Assembly (NCBI GenBank): GCA_026260175.1
Contig: JAKCWW010000382.1
Span: 52,367 to 116,366 of the forward strand
DNA length: 64,000 nt
Reading direction: 5' to 3'
Origin: Reticulitermes lucifugus
Taxonomy: Eukaryota; Arthropoda; Insecta; Blattodea; Rhinotermitidae
The number at the start of each line of letters is the position of its first letter. Position 1 is the first letter of the stretch. The notes under the pieces are model-generated. The model was not told the DNA's origin and ran no database searches. It saw only the letters and a list, made by a program, of their open reading frames with translations. Of the stretch, positions 1-13,559 are shown one piece after another. The translations under genes were made by a program, and so were the position numbers.

Positions 1-524
1 TCCAATTACTTTTGATCTATCATAATTTTCATTGGGGCTGGTTGCCTAGAGTTTCTCATTATCAATTTTTGAATTCAATAAGGTGCAAGGTGTAAAGCTG
101 TGAGCACAAAAGCTACACACAGACCTGACCAGAGACTGAACTCAGACCACTGACATCCATCAATTGAAACAGGGCAGTTAATTAACCTTCAGAAACAATT
201 AATATCTGAGTAGAGGCTAAGTGGAGAATTACAGTTCACTAAGAAAACTTTGAAGTGGGGCAGAATTATAGCAACAAATGATCAGTACAAATTTTTAACC
301 AAGACAAAGTGCTCACAGTTTAAAATAGGGGTAAACACATTTTCGAAAAATCTAGAAACCACCTCAAAATTCTAGGCGTCGTAAGGGTGACATGAAGCAA
401 GTTCTATACTGAGGACCCATACATGTTAGGCTTTACCATACAAAATTTAGTCACCATGGCAACCTGGCAGACAGGATGTGTGCACCTCTGTCTTAACAAC
501 ACTACGTTTTCAGTACAGATACGC

Positions 525-735
525 GGATGGATAACTAAGTCCATAGAACAGAGTCGTACTTGAGAAGCTTTTATCAAATATGGTCATCCATTATTACATT
601 TGCAAGAGCCCAGCAGTGGAGCCAATATTGAAGCAGATCAATCCAATCCATATCCTCACACATCATGTATTTAAAATTAATTTTAATATTATCCTCCCTT
701 CTATGGCTAGGTCTGACAAGCTATGTCTTTCCTTC
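525..735 (-). mobile_element. LINE 3'-end fragment
   Basis: The minus strand decodes to a broken version of the non-LTR retrotransposon C terminus: EGK...L.RP..RREDNIKIN followed by DMDWIDLLQYWLHCWALAN, matching the common pattern GRPRRRWEDNIKMDLRE...DWIDLAQDRDQWRALVN. Frames are disrupted, so it is an old 5'-truncated copy. Confidence 0.65.
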
Positions 736-789
736 AGATTTTCTGACTGACATTTGTGGTTGGATAATCAAAACAAATGTGCACAGTGT

Positions 790-905
790 GAGATTTGAAA
801 TGAAAGTCTAGGTTATGACACCGTGCTGTCTGGTAGGTGGTTACTGGTGATGTGGAGGAACACTTCCTGCTTCCACCTTCAGGACAGGCCACTATAAAAA
901 TGGTA
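790..905 (+). repeat. Core-repeat single arm
   Basis: GACACCGTGCTGTCTGGTAG, GTGGAGGAACACTTCCTGCT and TCCACCTTCAGGACAGG follow the family order without an inverted half. Similar single arms are seen at 4990-5070, 14290-14350 and 56110-56210 (plus) and about 8820-8905 (minus). Confidence 0.5.
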
Positions 906-1079
906 CACTGCAGTTGCACGTTTGGTTGATGTGGTACTAATCAGAACTTTAACGATAACTAACACAATGAAGGTTTCATAAAAAGTCATGACCTCTTAGC
1001 GCCATAAACAAGACACAAGATACATATCAGGAAAATGGCAAGATTCATGTAAACAGATCTATCTTGTATACCATATTGT

Positions 1080-1475
1080 AGAAGTACTGCACTAACTGCT
1101 CCATCAGCTGGGACAAACTCCATCAAGCGGAGTCATTGAGAAGCTAATAGTGGGACCACTTATCAAGAAATTTCTGACATTTTATAGAAGCCGTATGTTC
1201 AATATCGTGTTCACAAAAGCCTAGCACTTGCCCCAATTCTGAGCCAGATTAATCCAGCACACATCCCCTTTCTATAAGATCCAGTTTAATGCTATCCTCC
1301 CATCTATGCATAGATCTTTCAAGTGGTCTCTTTCCTTCAGGTGTCCCTACTAAAATCCTAAATGCAATGCCCTTCTCTCCCTTACGTTCCTCATGCCCCA
1401 CCCATCTGATTCATCAGCTGAAAAAGTTTATCTTTACTGTCACTCTAATTTTCAAATGTCTGTGCAATATTCATT
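1080..1475 (-). mobile_element. LINE 3'-end fragment
   Basis: The longest copy of this LINE tail. In one minus-strand frame it reads fragments such as GMRNVREKRALHLGF and HLKERDHLKDLCIDGR. In the next it reads CWINLAQNWGKC.AFVNTIL, then a 3' UTR that other copies share (AAATGTCAGAAATTTCTTGA). Several stops. Confidence 0.7.
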
Positions 1476-1794
1476 GCATGTATGTCATCATATTTCCACT
1501 GTAACGCCCATTTACTTTGAAACTTCTGAAACACTCTGTATTATTTCATGAACATTTAAAGTAATTATCTGCTGAAATCCAAAACAAAGTTATGTAAAAA
1601 TTAGTGCAATGTCATGGCAGTTGGAGGTCAGGGGTTTCAACCTCATTGATTTAAAGTCATTTCATGTCCTGCACTCAGTAAACAAACATGGGTTACCACT
1701 TTAGAGCTGCTACTTCGAGTTAGGCATAACAGTGCAAGCATTGGATTGTTACAAATGTTCTTAGAGCCTTTGAAGTTCGTAATTTATGAAAATA

Positions 1795-2092
1795 GTTAAT
1801 ACTGCAGTTCCCACTTACACATTGGATCTCCATTACACTAAGCACACTGGTTCAAGCAGTAACACTTCTGACTTGTATTCAGAAGCGTTAAGTTCAAATC
1901 TCAACAGGGACTCTATTGTGAGTCTTTTTGTGGATTTTCTCATCCATCCAGACATATGCCAAGACAGTTTCTCAAATTATGCCAAAACAGCTTGCATCCA
2001 CATCCCTTTCAGTTCAATGAATTGTCTTGCTGACGTGTGATGCTACAAACTGTGAGCACCTAAAAGCATCACTAAATAAACCGTAAATACGT
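1795..2092 (+). mobile_element. SINE-like family D
   Basis: Starts with a tRNA-like head (GGTTCAAGCAGTAACACTTC, box-B-like GTTCAAATCTCAACAGGG), followed by a long body ending CACTAAATAAACCGTAAATA. A fragment of the head recurs at about 11536. It looks like a SINE known to me from cockroach/termite sequence, but that is memory only. Confidence 0.5.
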
Positions 2093-2815
2093 ACTGTTAT
2101 GTCCATTACAAAGGCCAGTCAGTTACTGCAGGTTAGAAAACTAATCAGTTTATTCTGAAAACTATACAAACACAACCAAAACACTGTGAGCAAACTGCAG
2201 AAATTTTAAATTTAACCTTTAGGAGGATTTAGATGCCAAGTGTATCTCTCGATGGCCTGAGTTTTTCTGGCTTAGGACAGACATTTAAATTGTTACCAAG
2301 TAAACATACAGAAACCAGTAAGTGGTGTGCTAGGCCATTTGCCAGTAGATTTTAAAGACCAGCATATGCTCTCATAGAACAATACAGCTTAAAGCAGTTG
2401 GTGCATATAGTTACCATTGTGCTTTAAAGGGCTAGAGCAATACTGCTGTCAGTCTTTCTTCCTGTAGCTGCATATTTTACTGCACCATGGTTATGCATTT
2501 CAGTGGCTACTTATAAATATTTTCTGGTACCAATCTCGAGAACCGCACTCTACAACAGAAACTGGGTGACGACACAGGCCAGACCATGAATGATTAGGAG
2601 TTTTATGGTAAAAATCCATAAGGAAGCAGACACAAGCAAATAACACTATGAAAGTGAAAATGACATNNNGTACTTCTGTTAACAAGATTCCTGATCATTA
2701 TTATCACAATGTGCTTAATTTTAAATTTCTGCTACAGAGATTTATGTCCAGCAACCTGAAAGACAAAATTAATAATTGTGAAACAAAGAGTAAAAGAAAA
2801 TGATTACACAGGATT

Positions 2816-3005
2816 ATCTGGGATGACGCCATGTAGCTGGTGGGTAGGTACCAACATTTCGAGGCAACCTGCTGCCACCATCTTCAGGGTATCCTGACGA
2901 AGGAAACAGGAGGTTTCTCTGAAATGTTGCTACCCTTCTACCAAATTACACAGCATCATAACCACAGACTTGATACCACTTTGGAAACCTCAGATCTCAT
3001 AAAGA
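2816..3005 (+). repeat. Core-repeat copy, palindromic with tail
   Basis: TGGGATGACGCCATGTAGCT and ACCAACATTTCGAGGCAACC with CCATCTTCAGGGT. The inverted half is AGAAATGTTGC-like (near 2920-2960, CTCTGAAATGTTGCTACC, ACACAGCATCATAAC). It ends with the shared tail TTGGAAACCTCAGATCTCAT. Confidence 0.7.
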
Positions 3006-3132
3006 AATATCACACAACTGTATAAAAGCATAAATTAATTTAGAAAGAGAGCATAAAGAACTTTGTGAAGGACAAAAATGATAAAACAAGTATTCCAAAT
3101 ATGTGGAGATTTTGTTTTATGTAGTTATGGAA

Positions 3133-3415
3133 TACACAAGGAGTGGCCACAGTAGCATAGTCAATATAGCAACTTGGCTATGGGCCCAGTCAAAGAAAGT
3201 TTTCTCACCTCCAAATACATCTGTACTCGCCCTGGGGCCCACCCAGCCTCTACTCCAATGTTTACCATGGTTCCTTCCCAGGGGTCAAGTGCCTGAAGCA
3301 TGAAGTTGGCTATGCATCTCCATCTAGCGCCAAAGTTAATGATGAGAAGAGCTATATGTCTACTCCCCCTGTACGTCTTCATGGTGTGGACAGGGGCAAC
3401 ATTACTTTACCCTTT
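3133..3415 (+). mobile_element. SINE family B copy
   Basis: Resembles the better copies near 46.2 and 46.7 kb: a tRNA-like head (AGCATAGTCAATATAGCAAC), then GGGGCCCACCCAGCCTC, CATCTAGCGCCAAAGTTAA and the end ...TTTACCCTTTA. Degraded in the head. Confidence 0.75.
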
Positions 3416-5172
3416 AAGGAACGTGCAAGAAATTAACAAAATTGTACAGAGTTAAATACATGTCGTTGAAATATTGCCACTTGATCCTGCTTATGATGAA
3501 GATAAAGTTGCTACTGTTAAATTGTAAATGTGCAAATCATCAGGTAGTGATCTAAATCACAACCAGCTAGTGTAGTTGGCACATTGAATACAGGTTGGAT
3601 TCTAGGTATGTTGATATCTGAATCTGTAACTCCACAAACTGCTCTTAATGAGTTTTATTTTCAATGAATGTTACAATTTCTATGCCAAAAATGTGATTGT
3701 TTTTAACTATACAGTCACTAAAGGAAACGATGCAATTCAGTTGATTTCTTTAAACAAAATTAAGCACATCCACCAAAATGTACACATTATTATTACTGTT
3801 TAAAATTGCAGTGGCATGTTTTTATTATAAAATATAATTAACCTGCAAACTACAACTGGAAACATTTCAGCACGCTATGCACATTGCAGTATATGAACAA
3901 CTTTTTCCTAATTATTACAAGTATCAATATTCATCACAGCAACCACACATAACATATGTCTGCCACAATTTTAAATATTATTATTATCTTGTATTATTTA
4001 TTTAAGTATTCAAAATTAAATGTGACCTTGATAACTATGAAGTAAGTGACAAATGCAATTACACCTCTCAGTTTACTTCAATCTACATCGTATCCAGCCA
4101 ATACATGGCCAATAAGATTGTGTCTGTGTCAATTACATGTAATTTCCTTGATTACTGGCATCACATAACAATTTAATTCCATCAACAAGCAGCACTCCAA
4201 TAAGGCTGATGAGAATTGACAAATACCTTGCAAAATCTGTCCTTCCAGGCGTACAAATTGTCACAGTGTGCAAAGAATAAATTCGACAGCAGTACAGCTG
4301 GAAAAACTATCCAGATACAACTTCACTATTAACGAGCTGATGAAGCAATAATGAATCTTAAATGAAGCTGAATAATAGAAATTACCATTTTTACCTCCTG
4401 TCATGCCATGTTCCATACCTGAAGGGCATCAAGTGTATAAGAACTGACTGTGGAAATGTAATCAAGGAAATTTCCTACCACCTTGCACTATAAGAATATA
4501 CAGTCTTCTAAAGTTGGCATACATGCACACACTTCTAAATTAAATCAGTGGTTTATGCAATAAATATTAGTTCTATGTTACAACATAAATAGAGTTTCTC
4601 AACATACTGGGTACCTTCTCCTCCTTAAAAGCTTTCCAACAGTCTTCATTTCATGGAGAACATAAGCTTGTATGTTCCTTACATTAGCATGTAAGGTGTA
4701 GAGCAACTTTATAATAAGCAATTCCAGTACTGTATTCATTTTAAACATAAAGCTGCAGAACTCGAATTCACTAATAAATTTCACCGAGAGTTCTTATTTT
4801 GTCTAAAACCAATGGGGTATGCTGTATTTAAAGCCTAACTGTATATGGTGTACAATGTCCACAAATGTCACCCCACCAAAGTAATTTACCATGACAAACT
4901 TAATTACTTTACAGATAAAACTCAAGTAGTTGACTTTCTGCAGAGATGAAGAGCAAACACAATTCAAAGACAAAGAAACTTAGTTTTCTAGAATGTGATG
5001 CTATGTAATACAACAGATGGATACCAATGCTTTGGAGGAACCCATTGCCCGTGACTTCAGGATGGAAAGGTAGGCCATGGGGAAAGGATGGTACGTAACA
5101 TAAGGAGAGACAGGACAGGAATCAGGGCAACCAGCTGACTGATGTCACAAGTACATACCACAGAACACAAAG

Positions 5173-5477
5173 GGTTAAGGCAAAGCTATCCCTATATAGG
5201 CCTGGACAGGCCCTTAGGGCTCCAGGAAGTTGAGGTTCCCAGGATTTTAGACAATCAGCACATGAAGATGGCAAGGTTGTCAGCCCTATGCACCGGCTGC
5301 CTTTATGCCCAAAGAGATATCCCCAGTACTCATTTCTGTTAGTGGCCGAGTCGACCCCAGGTCCAGTGCGGCTGGAAGGATTAAATCAATGAAAAATCCT
5401 ATGACCCCATCGGGAATCGAACCTGCGACCTTCTGGCTTGTAGCGCAGTGCCTCAACCAGCTGCACCACCCTGTACC
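5173..5477 (-). mobile_element. SINE family A, full-length, with perfect TSD
   Basis: A tRNA-derived SINE on the minus strand. The tRNA-like head has box B GGTTCGATTCCCGATGGGG and a conserved body (TAACAGAAATGAGTACTGGG...GGCAGCCGGTGCATAGGGCT). It is flanked by identical 15-bp copies of CCACAGAACACAAAG at 5158-5172 and 5478-5492, the hallmark of LINE-type target-primed insertion. The perfect duplication suggests a fairly recent insertion. Confidence 0.88.
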
Positions 5478-6124
5478 CCACAGAACACAAAGACTACTTA
5501 AATGTCCTCCACGAACACCATTATATTATTTTTTTACCTTACCTTAAGTCCTTCATTCAAACCAGATTTCTGTTGTTTGTTGAATCAGTCTAAAGGATGA
5601 AACAATAAAATTTCAAAATACAACTCCTGATTGTATGATAGGTTATTACTGCCTTAAACAGCCAGTGAAAATTCACATAAAAAAATACATGTTTAAAAAT
5701 AATTCCTAGAAATGAATTATGTACAAAACACAGTACTTAATTACAAACAAGTAACCACAATCACTTCATATCACTGTACATATATCACACTGTTCAACAC
5801 AATTTTACCCAAGACAGAAATTCTGCTGTTCATATTGACATAGACATCAATTCAGGGCAATATTTTACTAATTTAATATTACAAATATGTCTTAATAGGT
5901 GATTGTTTTTATCCATTTAAGCATCAACATAAATATGTCTACATAAAGCTGCACCACTTCTTTCTAAAAGAGTATTTTTAAATAGAACATAATGGGTTTT
6001 ACTGAGCGTATTTTCATAAAATTCTAATGAATTATCAATGAAAAATCAATATTCAGAACTTTTAATACAGCTATAGACATTTTTGAATTCAAACATTTCC
6101 CTGTAATGCATAAATGTTCAAAAT

Positions 6125-6128
<4 letters not shown>

Positions 6129-6167
<39 letters not shown>
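6129..6167. repeat. TA microsatellite
   Basis: About 19 uninterrupted TA units in the 3' flank of Spn. Confidence 0.95.
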
Positions 6168-6169
<2 letters not shown>

Positions 6170-9100
6170 GAAAAGTGGATGAAGATGCATGTATATATGT
6201 AGCCACTAAATCACTTTCCAGTCGAATGGAAAATGGAAATACTAAATTATGCCACATCACAAAACAATAGTGTTATCACAACATAAGCTGCCAAGGAACT
6301 ACTCAACTTTGTAAGGGACGTACAGAATCAGTCAACAACAATGAGGTTTAAATTCATAAACACTACATCTGGATAACTAAAAATACTGCAAATAGAACAT
6401 CTCAACTCTCCTAATGATTAAGATTCAGTTAGGATATCGCATTAGTATGACATACTCAATTTAATAATGTGTGGAGATCGTCAGAAAGTCCAACAATAAA
6501 ACACATCAGACGTGGAAATTATAAATACTTTTGTCCTATACTTTTAAATTTAAGGTTATTGATGGAAATAAACAGAAAATAAAATGGATTAAGGACAGGG
6601 TGTTACTGTATGTAGCTTTTATCATAACTCCAGAGGTAATGAATCAAGGCTTTCTGAGTGTAATACAGCACAGCAGTGCTATACCAATTAAATCCACTTT
6701 TAGAATCAACACTAAAAAAAATAAACATAATGCAAAGACATAAAACTGGCCAATTTCTTCTTACATACAGATTACAAGAAAACTGGAAAATACAGTTCTG
6801 AATTCCAAATCTCTTAAGGACAACAAAGAATCCTTGTCATTGAAGTGTACTTTATGCTTCTATACCAATGCAACAATCCATTATTCAAACTTCCTGTCAC
6901 AAGGACAAGATTAATGCTGAATACACAACTAACTATAATTTACATGGATCCAACTCCCAAGTTTTGACAAAATGTACAATAACCACAAAAAAATGCCAAA
7001 AAACAGGTTCCATGCACATAATTTATGCACTTATTATGTGCTGTGGCTACTTCAAATGGCACAGACATTTACATTTTAACACATTCCAAGTTTTGAATGA
7101 TTTTACTTCTAATGTGCCACACACAATGGCAAACCTGCAATACTATTCCTAGTTTGATGCATCAGTTACAATAAATTTCAGACTGTTTTCATGCTAGGCT
7201 TATAATCAATCAGGATATGGAATGTCTTCAGGTTGCAGATGCAAGGCATAGCTACCAAAGGGTGGTCCTGGAGAATGAGGGTTGGGGCTTACAATTCCTC
7301 ATCATGAAAAAAAAACAAGGAGGTCACGAAATGTAATACAGGATCCTGGACTTGGAGGGCTATTTTGAATATGACAACAAATCTTCAGGTATATAAAAAA
7401 AAAAGATATGAAATTTGGCTAGCTGAGCTTCTCAAAAATGACTCTACTGTCATCAGCTCACCTCCAGGCTGAGAACTGCCAACAACTTGACTGCAACAAT
7501 AGGTGTAAAAGTAGAGAAAATGAGAAAACAAATACAAATCTTTCAGACTGTGTATGTTTTATGATTATCTACACCAGATATTCAAAAACAAAAGTGTTTG
7601 TTACAAAATGGAAAGAAATTTACATGTTTGTAGGCCATAAAGCATGTCTGAAACCTGCAATACCTAAGCTGAATCCAGTCATATGGTTGAGATACTCTGG
7701 GTCAGATACTTACGGGTAAATAAATAAAGTGTATGTAATAACATAATATTTACCTGCATATAAATAAACACCTCCCTTCCACAATCTTGAATTTTCAGGA
7801 AAATACCTGTACAGAATGTGTTTAACTTTGCGCACGATTATCAGGTAACCCTGCATTTCTCAGATGATAAATTAGGAAAATGTTATTGTCTTATATTCAG
7901 GTAAATACAGTACGTACTGTTCCATCTGTAATCTTACCAGATTAACCAGGAACCTCTACATTCAGTACACAAGCACTTATCAAAGTGATCAAAATTAAAA
8001 TAAGTACTATTGCTAAATTTGAGCTTCATTGCTACTGATATGTACTCTATTACTCTTATTACTTGCAATGGTTTTGTCAAGACTGGAAATTTTCTACATC
8101 ACTGGGTTCATTTTGCAATGTGTGACAGGAACTCAGTGCAACTGTATATCTCTCTAATGTCTGCCAAGGATAGCTGGAATACAGGCCATACATAAAAACA
8201 AACTGCAAAAAAGTGGTATTTCAAGTCACTGAAGATACTGAACAGAATTACCTGACCATTGACCTGAAAATCAGTCATAAGATGTGCTTAGAAACACATA
8301 CTGATGTAAATATAAGACTTTTCATTCTCTGTGAATTAGCTAAAACTAAACAACTGTGGAAAGGTGTACAGTACCTTCCAAATACATTCTTCATGATCTT
8401 ACATACAATATTGCAAATCCAATAAATGCTACAAACAACACGCTGCGTTCTAGGCCAGATTAACCACAGCACAGCAGTGCAGTGACTCCAGGGTCATGGT
8501 GTCTTACAATAAACTAGACATATCTACAGTTCATTGTTTATTTGAATCCCAAATTTTTTAAAATCCAAATGCCCTGCAAGCCTGTGCATAGAGGAACAAA
8601 CAGAAACAAACCCATGCAAATAATATGTGCCAGATTACTGCATCTGGCATTAACTGTGTTCATATAAGATTAAATTTTCATAACTTTATTAAATATGAGC
8701 CATACAAATACAATGTCAACTATAACAGAAATAAATTTTATATCAAATACCAATTTTTTGTTATTTCTAAGGAAATCCATGTTTGAGATTTCCATGGCAG
8801 TAAGGATTCATACTGTGGTCCTCCAGACTTAAGACACCATGTAATTTGATAAAAGGGCCCATCTACCAGACTACACAACATCATAATCTGAAACACCAAA
8901 ATACAAAATTGATGAGGGCCTATTTCATTTATGTGTAAAGTAGAAGCTGTGCTTGACTGATACAAATCACCAAAGCGAAATCTGCCCGATAAGCTTCGTT
9001 GTTCTCCCCCATACCAAATTCCACTGAAATTCACCAAGTAGTGTTGGAGGTACAATAGACAGATAAGCACACACAATCTCCACATTGTTTGTTCATTTTA

Positions 9101-9399
9101 TTCATGTTGTTCAAAAGAATGCAAAACATGTTGTGCTGTCAATAACACCTGGCTCTTGTCACATGTATGTTATACTGCACATACTTTGTTAATTAACTGC
9201 ACTGGTTATGTAAGTCTAGAAGTTTGTGCTGACACGTATTGTTAACCTGGCACCCATAGTGCACTTATTCCATTTTCTCATTTTTTGTTCAACATAGTAT
9301 TTTGGAAAATGGCTCATGAAATGCAGAAATCTGTTGTGTCCATTAGAGTGAGCTAAACTCTTTCTCTGTTTTAACTCAATCTAATGAACCCAACAGAGT

Positions 9400-9692
9400 A
9401 GGTACAGGTAAAACTACCCCAATACACACCACGTAGGTATGTAGAGGGAGTGGAGGTACAGCTCCACTCATTCTTAACATCGGCACTAGATGGAGGTGGG
9501 CGGTCAGCCTCACACCCCAGCCGCTTTACCCCAATGAAGAGCCGCTGCTACCCACTGAAGAGAAGGCTGGGTGAGCCCCAAAGCTGGTCTGCACATTTTG
9601 CAGAATAGATAAATATACTGTCCCCGCCAGGATTTGAACCACGAATCGTCCAGCCCATAGCCTAGTCACTTTATTGACACTGCTATCCCATC
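9400..9692 (-). mobile_element. SINE family B copy
   Basis: Minus-strand copy. Box-B-like GGTTCAAATCCTGG lies near 9630, and the 3' part carries ATCTAGTGCCGATG and a GTTTTACC end. Near full length. Confidence 0.8.
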
Positions 9693-10204
9693 CAAGTAGG
9701 TTTCATATTATTACATTTTTTATGTGATGACTGGGGCAGGGGCAGCTTTTGAAATATGTGTTAACAAACAGAGACAGTGGGAAAAGTCCAATACAAGTGT
9801 TTGATTAATTACGAATGTCCACATGTTATGTGGGTCTCCAGTCGGATGAACCAATGACGTTCTAAACAAAGTTTCTGTAATGTAAATGTGATCACGTACA
9901 GTCCGATTAAAAATGGTGACACCGTTAGTCTGTCCTGTACATAACCTTCATCAAATGGGTTTGAATCTGAGACCAACAGTTATGGCTACGAGAGACTGCA
10001 CCTCGTAACAAACCTGACAGACTTTCTGGATCACTCTGAAGACATAAACAGCAAACACGACCAGTTTGTGTAAGTGACAGAGGTACACATTCATAACTTA
10101 TTCATAGTACACAAAATTAATTTATTCAGCACTTTATATAAATATGTATAAAAAGAATAATTATAAACTTAATATTATTCATTCTGTACATTTTATCTCT
10201 TTAT

Positions 10205-10766
10205 TTATAGTCCGACAAATGTACAATTTAATCACATTAACTGTGTAACACTGTCCTACATGTTTCGAACCCTTAATCCTAGTTCATCCTAAGGGACTCA
10301 TCATCTCAAATTACACACTTTTACATTAATTGGTACATTTGTTTACATAGTAAAAACTGAATAACATGAATTCTTTACAATCGTGTTTATACACTGGTTA
10401 AAATAAATAAAAGGTGAAAAATNTAGTTGTTGGTTGTTTCAAGTCTTACATTGGTTAAAATGTTAAAAGTTGAATAAAAGTTGAATAAACTGTGTTGTTT
10501 TTATATCCTGTTTATCGGAGTTGGTTGACTATTAGGTGGTGAGAACAGTTCTCACCTTTTATTTATTTTAACCAGTGTATAAACACGATTGTAAAGAATT
10601 CATATTATTCAGTTTTTACTAAGTAAACAATTGTAACAATTAATGTAAAAGTGTGTAATTTGAGATGATGAGTCCCTGAGGATGAACTGGGATTAAGGGT
10701 TCGAAACATGTAGGACAGTGTTACACAGTTAATGTGATTAAATTGTACATTTGTTGGACTATAAAT
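10205..10766. repeat. Foldback element (arms about 210 bp)
   Basis: Left arm 10205-10412 pairs with right arm 10548-10766 nearly base for base. For example, GTCCTACATGTTTCGAACCC on the left appears as its complement near 10695-10715. The spacer is about 135 bp. The arm core ATGTTTCGAACCC...GGGACTCATCATC is shared in pattern with the other foldbacks. No coding capacity. Confidence 0.88.
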
Positions 10767-11324
10767 ATAATAATTATAAAGTTTCAATAAAAAGTATTAA
10801 CTAAGACAGCGGTTCCCAGACTACACTCCCACCAAACACTGGTGTTCCACAAGCTGGGCTGGGGTATTCTGCCACTGAAATCAAGCAATGGTGGTCTTCT
10901 TCCCCAGTTTGCAGAAAAATAAAACTACTAGATAATAATTTCTCATTTTACCTTTTTCTCACAATCTTGTATATTACAGCAGTTCACCTGATCAAGTCCA
11001 TAATACAATATGACATTACATTTTCTGCTAGCAACATTGCTCCTAGTTGCAAATAATGGCATAGAAAAATTAATTTTTATGGCATTCCCAAAAGGACAAA
11101 TGACATCCAGATGCTCCACAAAATGAAAAACCTTGTGAACCACTGCACTAAAGAGCTCCAATAATACAAGGTCACAGTGGGATGGACAGATGTATATGGC
11201 CTTCCTGTAACAAACACGAAGCACTTTAATACCAATCTTATGAAAAATTCACAGCCTGTATTGCTAAATCATGACCTTTTGTCATAAACAATTATTTTAT
11301 TATTTTATAATCAAAAGAATCATA

Positions 11325-11525
11325 AAGGTAAAGGTAAAGTTACCCTCATGCATACCATGAAGGCACACAGAAGTGGAGGTATAGCTCTACTCATTCCTAA
11401 TCTCAGCACTAGATGGAAGTAAGAATGACAAGAATCATAAGAAAGCTTGATGGTTATGTCACTTCTATAAGATACCTGGACTATCCAACAAGCTGTCAGT
11501 AGTTTGATCCCTGGAATGCCCTATA
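11325..11525 (-). mobile_element. SINE family B copy, internally degraded, beside a SINE-D fragment
   Basis: The 3' half is clear (tail of TTTACC repeats at 11325-11340, ATCTAGTGCTGAGATTAGG). The middle is lost and only a remnant of the head (GGGATCAAAC) remains. Sequence at about 11536-11590 resembles the start of the 1.8-kb repeat (GGCTCAAGCAGTGAGTCTTC). Confidence 0.65.
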
Positions 11526-11794
11526 TTAAACCAGTTGGCTCAAGCAGTGAGTCTTCTGACTTGAATTCAGTAGATATCTCAGATTTTTTACGGCATCTTC
11601 AATTCTTGAAGTAAAATACAACAACCTTTTTTCTGTAATACTTTCAAGTACACCGAACACGATTACATTCTCACATCATTAGATAATCAATGCAGTTGAT
11701 ACACCACCATTAAATGGCCAATTATCCATCAACAGGGTTTTGCCTCAGCAGTCAATAAATGTACATCTGTTAAAGACCGTCTCTGCTGTTGTGG

Positions 11795-12345
11795 AGCCAG
11801 CATGTTCATGTCATCACTACAAAACTCACCATTAGGATCTATACTGAGTCAACTTTAGCCACTTCAATCCAATTCACAATCTCATGAAGTGTATCACTAA
11901 CATTCGAATTTAAGCTTCTGAGCCATGTCCCCCTTCTTCCACATAGTTTTTGTAGCAATATTTCACATGCAAAACTTACCTCAGTCATGTGTGATACGTA
12001 ACAGGTCCACCTCAATCTACCTTATTTACATGCCCTAACCATATTCAGCAAGGAATACAAACCATAAAGTTCTTCATTATATACCGTTCTCTAATTCTCT
12101 TTTGTTACCTCACTCAGGTCAAAACAGCCCTCACAACATATATAAAATATCTTTTATCTATACCTTTTTGCTGTTTGAGACATAAAAGTTTCATACCAAA
12201 ACAAATGCACTCCATGGAGCAGAGACCTCCTCAATCAGTCAAGAAATTTCCTGCATTTTATGGAACATTTATGTTCCGTGCTGTGTTCGAAAGAGCCCAC
12301 AACTGGTCCCTATCCTGAGCCAATACAAAACCAATGATAAAATTA
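11795..12345 (-). mobile_element. One or two LINE 3'-end fragments
   Basis: At 12195-12345 the minus strand reads VLAQDRDQLWALSNTARNIN plus the shared 3' UTR (AATGCAGGAAATTTCTTGAC). At 11795-12060 a more diverged piece reads RLRWTCYVSHMTEVSFACEI and LHEIVNWIEVAKVD, resembling RLRWAGHVARMGE...DWI.LAQD. Both are old. Confidence 0.6.
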
Positions 12346-12484
12346 TAATTTTATATGTTATACCTTTTAGTTTCATGGAGAAACAATATTCTGAGCTGCA
12401 GTGTAGCATGTATTTCCTCAGGTACTTCTCCTATATCTCACTCCTCCAGTCACTTTATTTCCAACTCCAAACCAGCCAAAAAGG

Positions 12485-12777
12485 GTAGGTAAAGTTGTCC
12501 CTGTACATGCCATGAAGGCATATATGGTGAAGAAATGAAGAGCTCCCCTCATTCCTAACACCCTGGCATTAGCTGTAGATGCGTAGTCAGCCCCAAGTCC
12601 TGGCTACTTTACTCCTGGGAAGGTGTACTCAGTACACATTGAATGGCAAGCTGGGTGGCCTCATGAGCCGGTTGGGGAGTTTCAGAGAAGAGATAAACTC
12701 ATGCCTCTGTTGGGATTTGAATCCTGGATCATCCAGTTCGTAGCCAAGTCACTACACTGAATATGCCATCCTGCCTC
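12485..12777 (-). mobile_element. SINE family B copy
   Basis: Minus-strand copy with box-B-like GGATTCAAATCCCAAC and a recognisable body and tail (CATGGCATGTACAGGGACAA, CTTTACC). Diverged but near full length. Confidence 0.75.
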
Positions 12778-12955
12778 CTGCTACAAAGGGCAAATGACAT
12801 AGAAACATGCACACAAGCAGTTTAAACCTTTAAAGATGAAAATTACCCTGAATTGTACTTGAAGATTTGATTCATGGCGCACAGCAAACACACTGTCTCC
12901 ATTATACAAACACATCAGTTAATTTTTACGTTGAATTCACAGTGCATCATGTTGT

Positions 12956-13559
12956 CAATCATAGGTTTTACTTTACCAACACATGCACTATATTCTTACA
13001 ATAATATCGTACACCCCTACATATGTTTCGACCGGTTACCGGCCATCCTCATGGGGTCAAAGACTTTACAATAGACTATACACCAATTATAAAAGTTTGT
13101 ACATCCTCTTAGAGTAAAACACTATTTCGTTAAAACTGTTGTTCCCAATGAGTTCAACTTTGAACTTTTAGGGAATATGTAGAATACAGAATTAGAATTA
13201 TAAGAATTATAAAATGATAAAAATGTTTACATGTTCATTGTTATATTTAAAAATTACTGGCGTTGGTCTTGTATGCAATGAAAATGTAAAAATTTTTATA
13301 ATTTTTTAATTCTTACAATTTTAATTCTGTATTCTATATATTCCCTAAAAGTTAAAAGTTGAACTCATTGGGAACTACAGTTTTAATGAAATAGTGTTTT
13401 ACTCTAAGAGGATGTACAAACTTTTATAATTGATGTATAGTCTATTGTAAANTCTTTGACCCCCTGAGGATGGCCNGTAACCGGTCGAAACATATGTAGG
13501 GGTGTACGATATTATTGTAAGAATATAGTGCATGTGTTGGTAAATTAAAGCCTATGACA
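12956..13559. repeat. Foldback element (arms about 265 bp)
   Basis: The left arm starts at AATCATAGGTTTTACTTTAC and the right arm ends with its near complement. Both contain ATATGTTTCGACCGGTTACC followed by GGCCATCCTCATGGGG-type sequence. The spacer is about 70 bp. Two ambiguous bases lie in the right arm, as expected for a hard-to-assemble hairpin. Confidence 0.88.

Noticed and set aside
5340-5475. Possible tRNA gene suggested by GGTTCGATTCC box B
   Set aside because: It continues into a SINE body, has flanking target duplications and recurs in the window; the same applies to box-B-like words in the other SINEs.
8738-9085. 115-codon minus-strand open frame
   Set aside because: No recognisable family; its C-terminal half overlaps a core-repeat fragment (TGGTAGATGGGC-type sequence), so it is probably chance.
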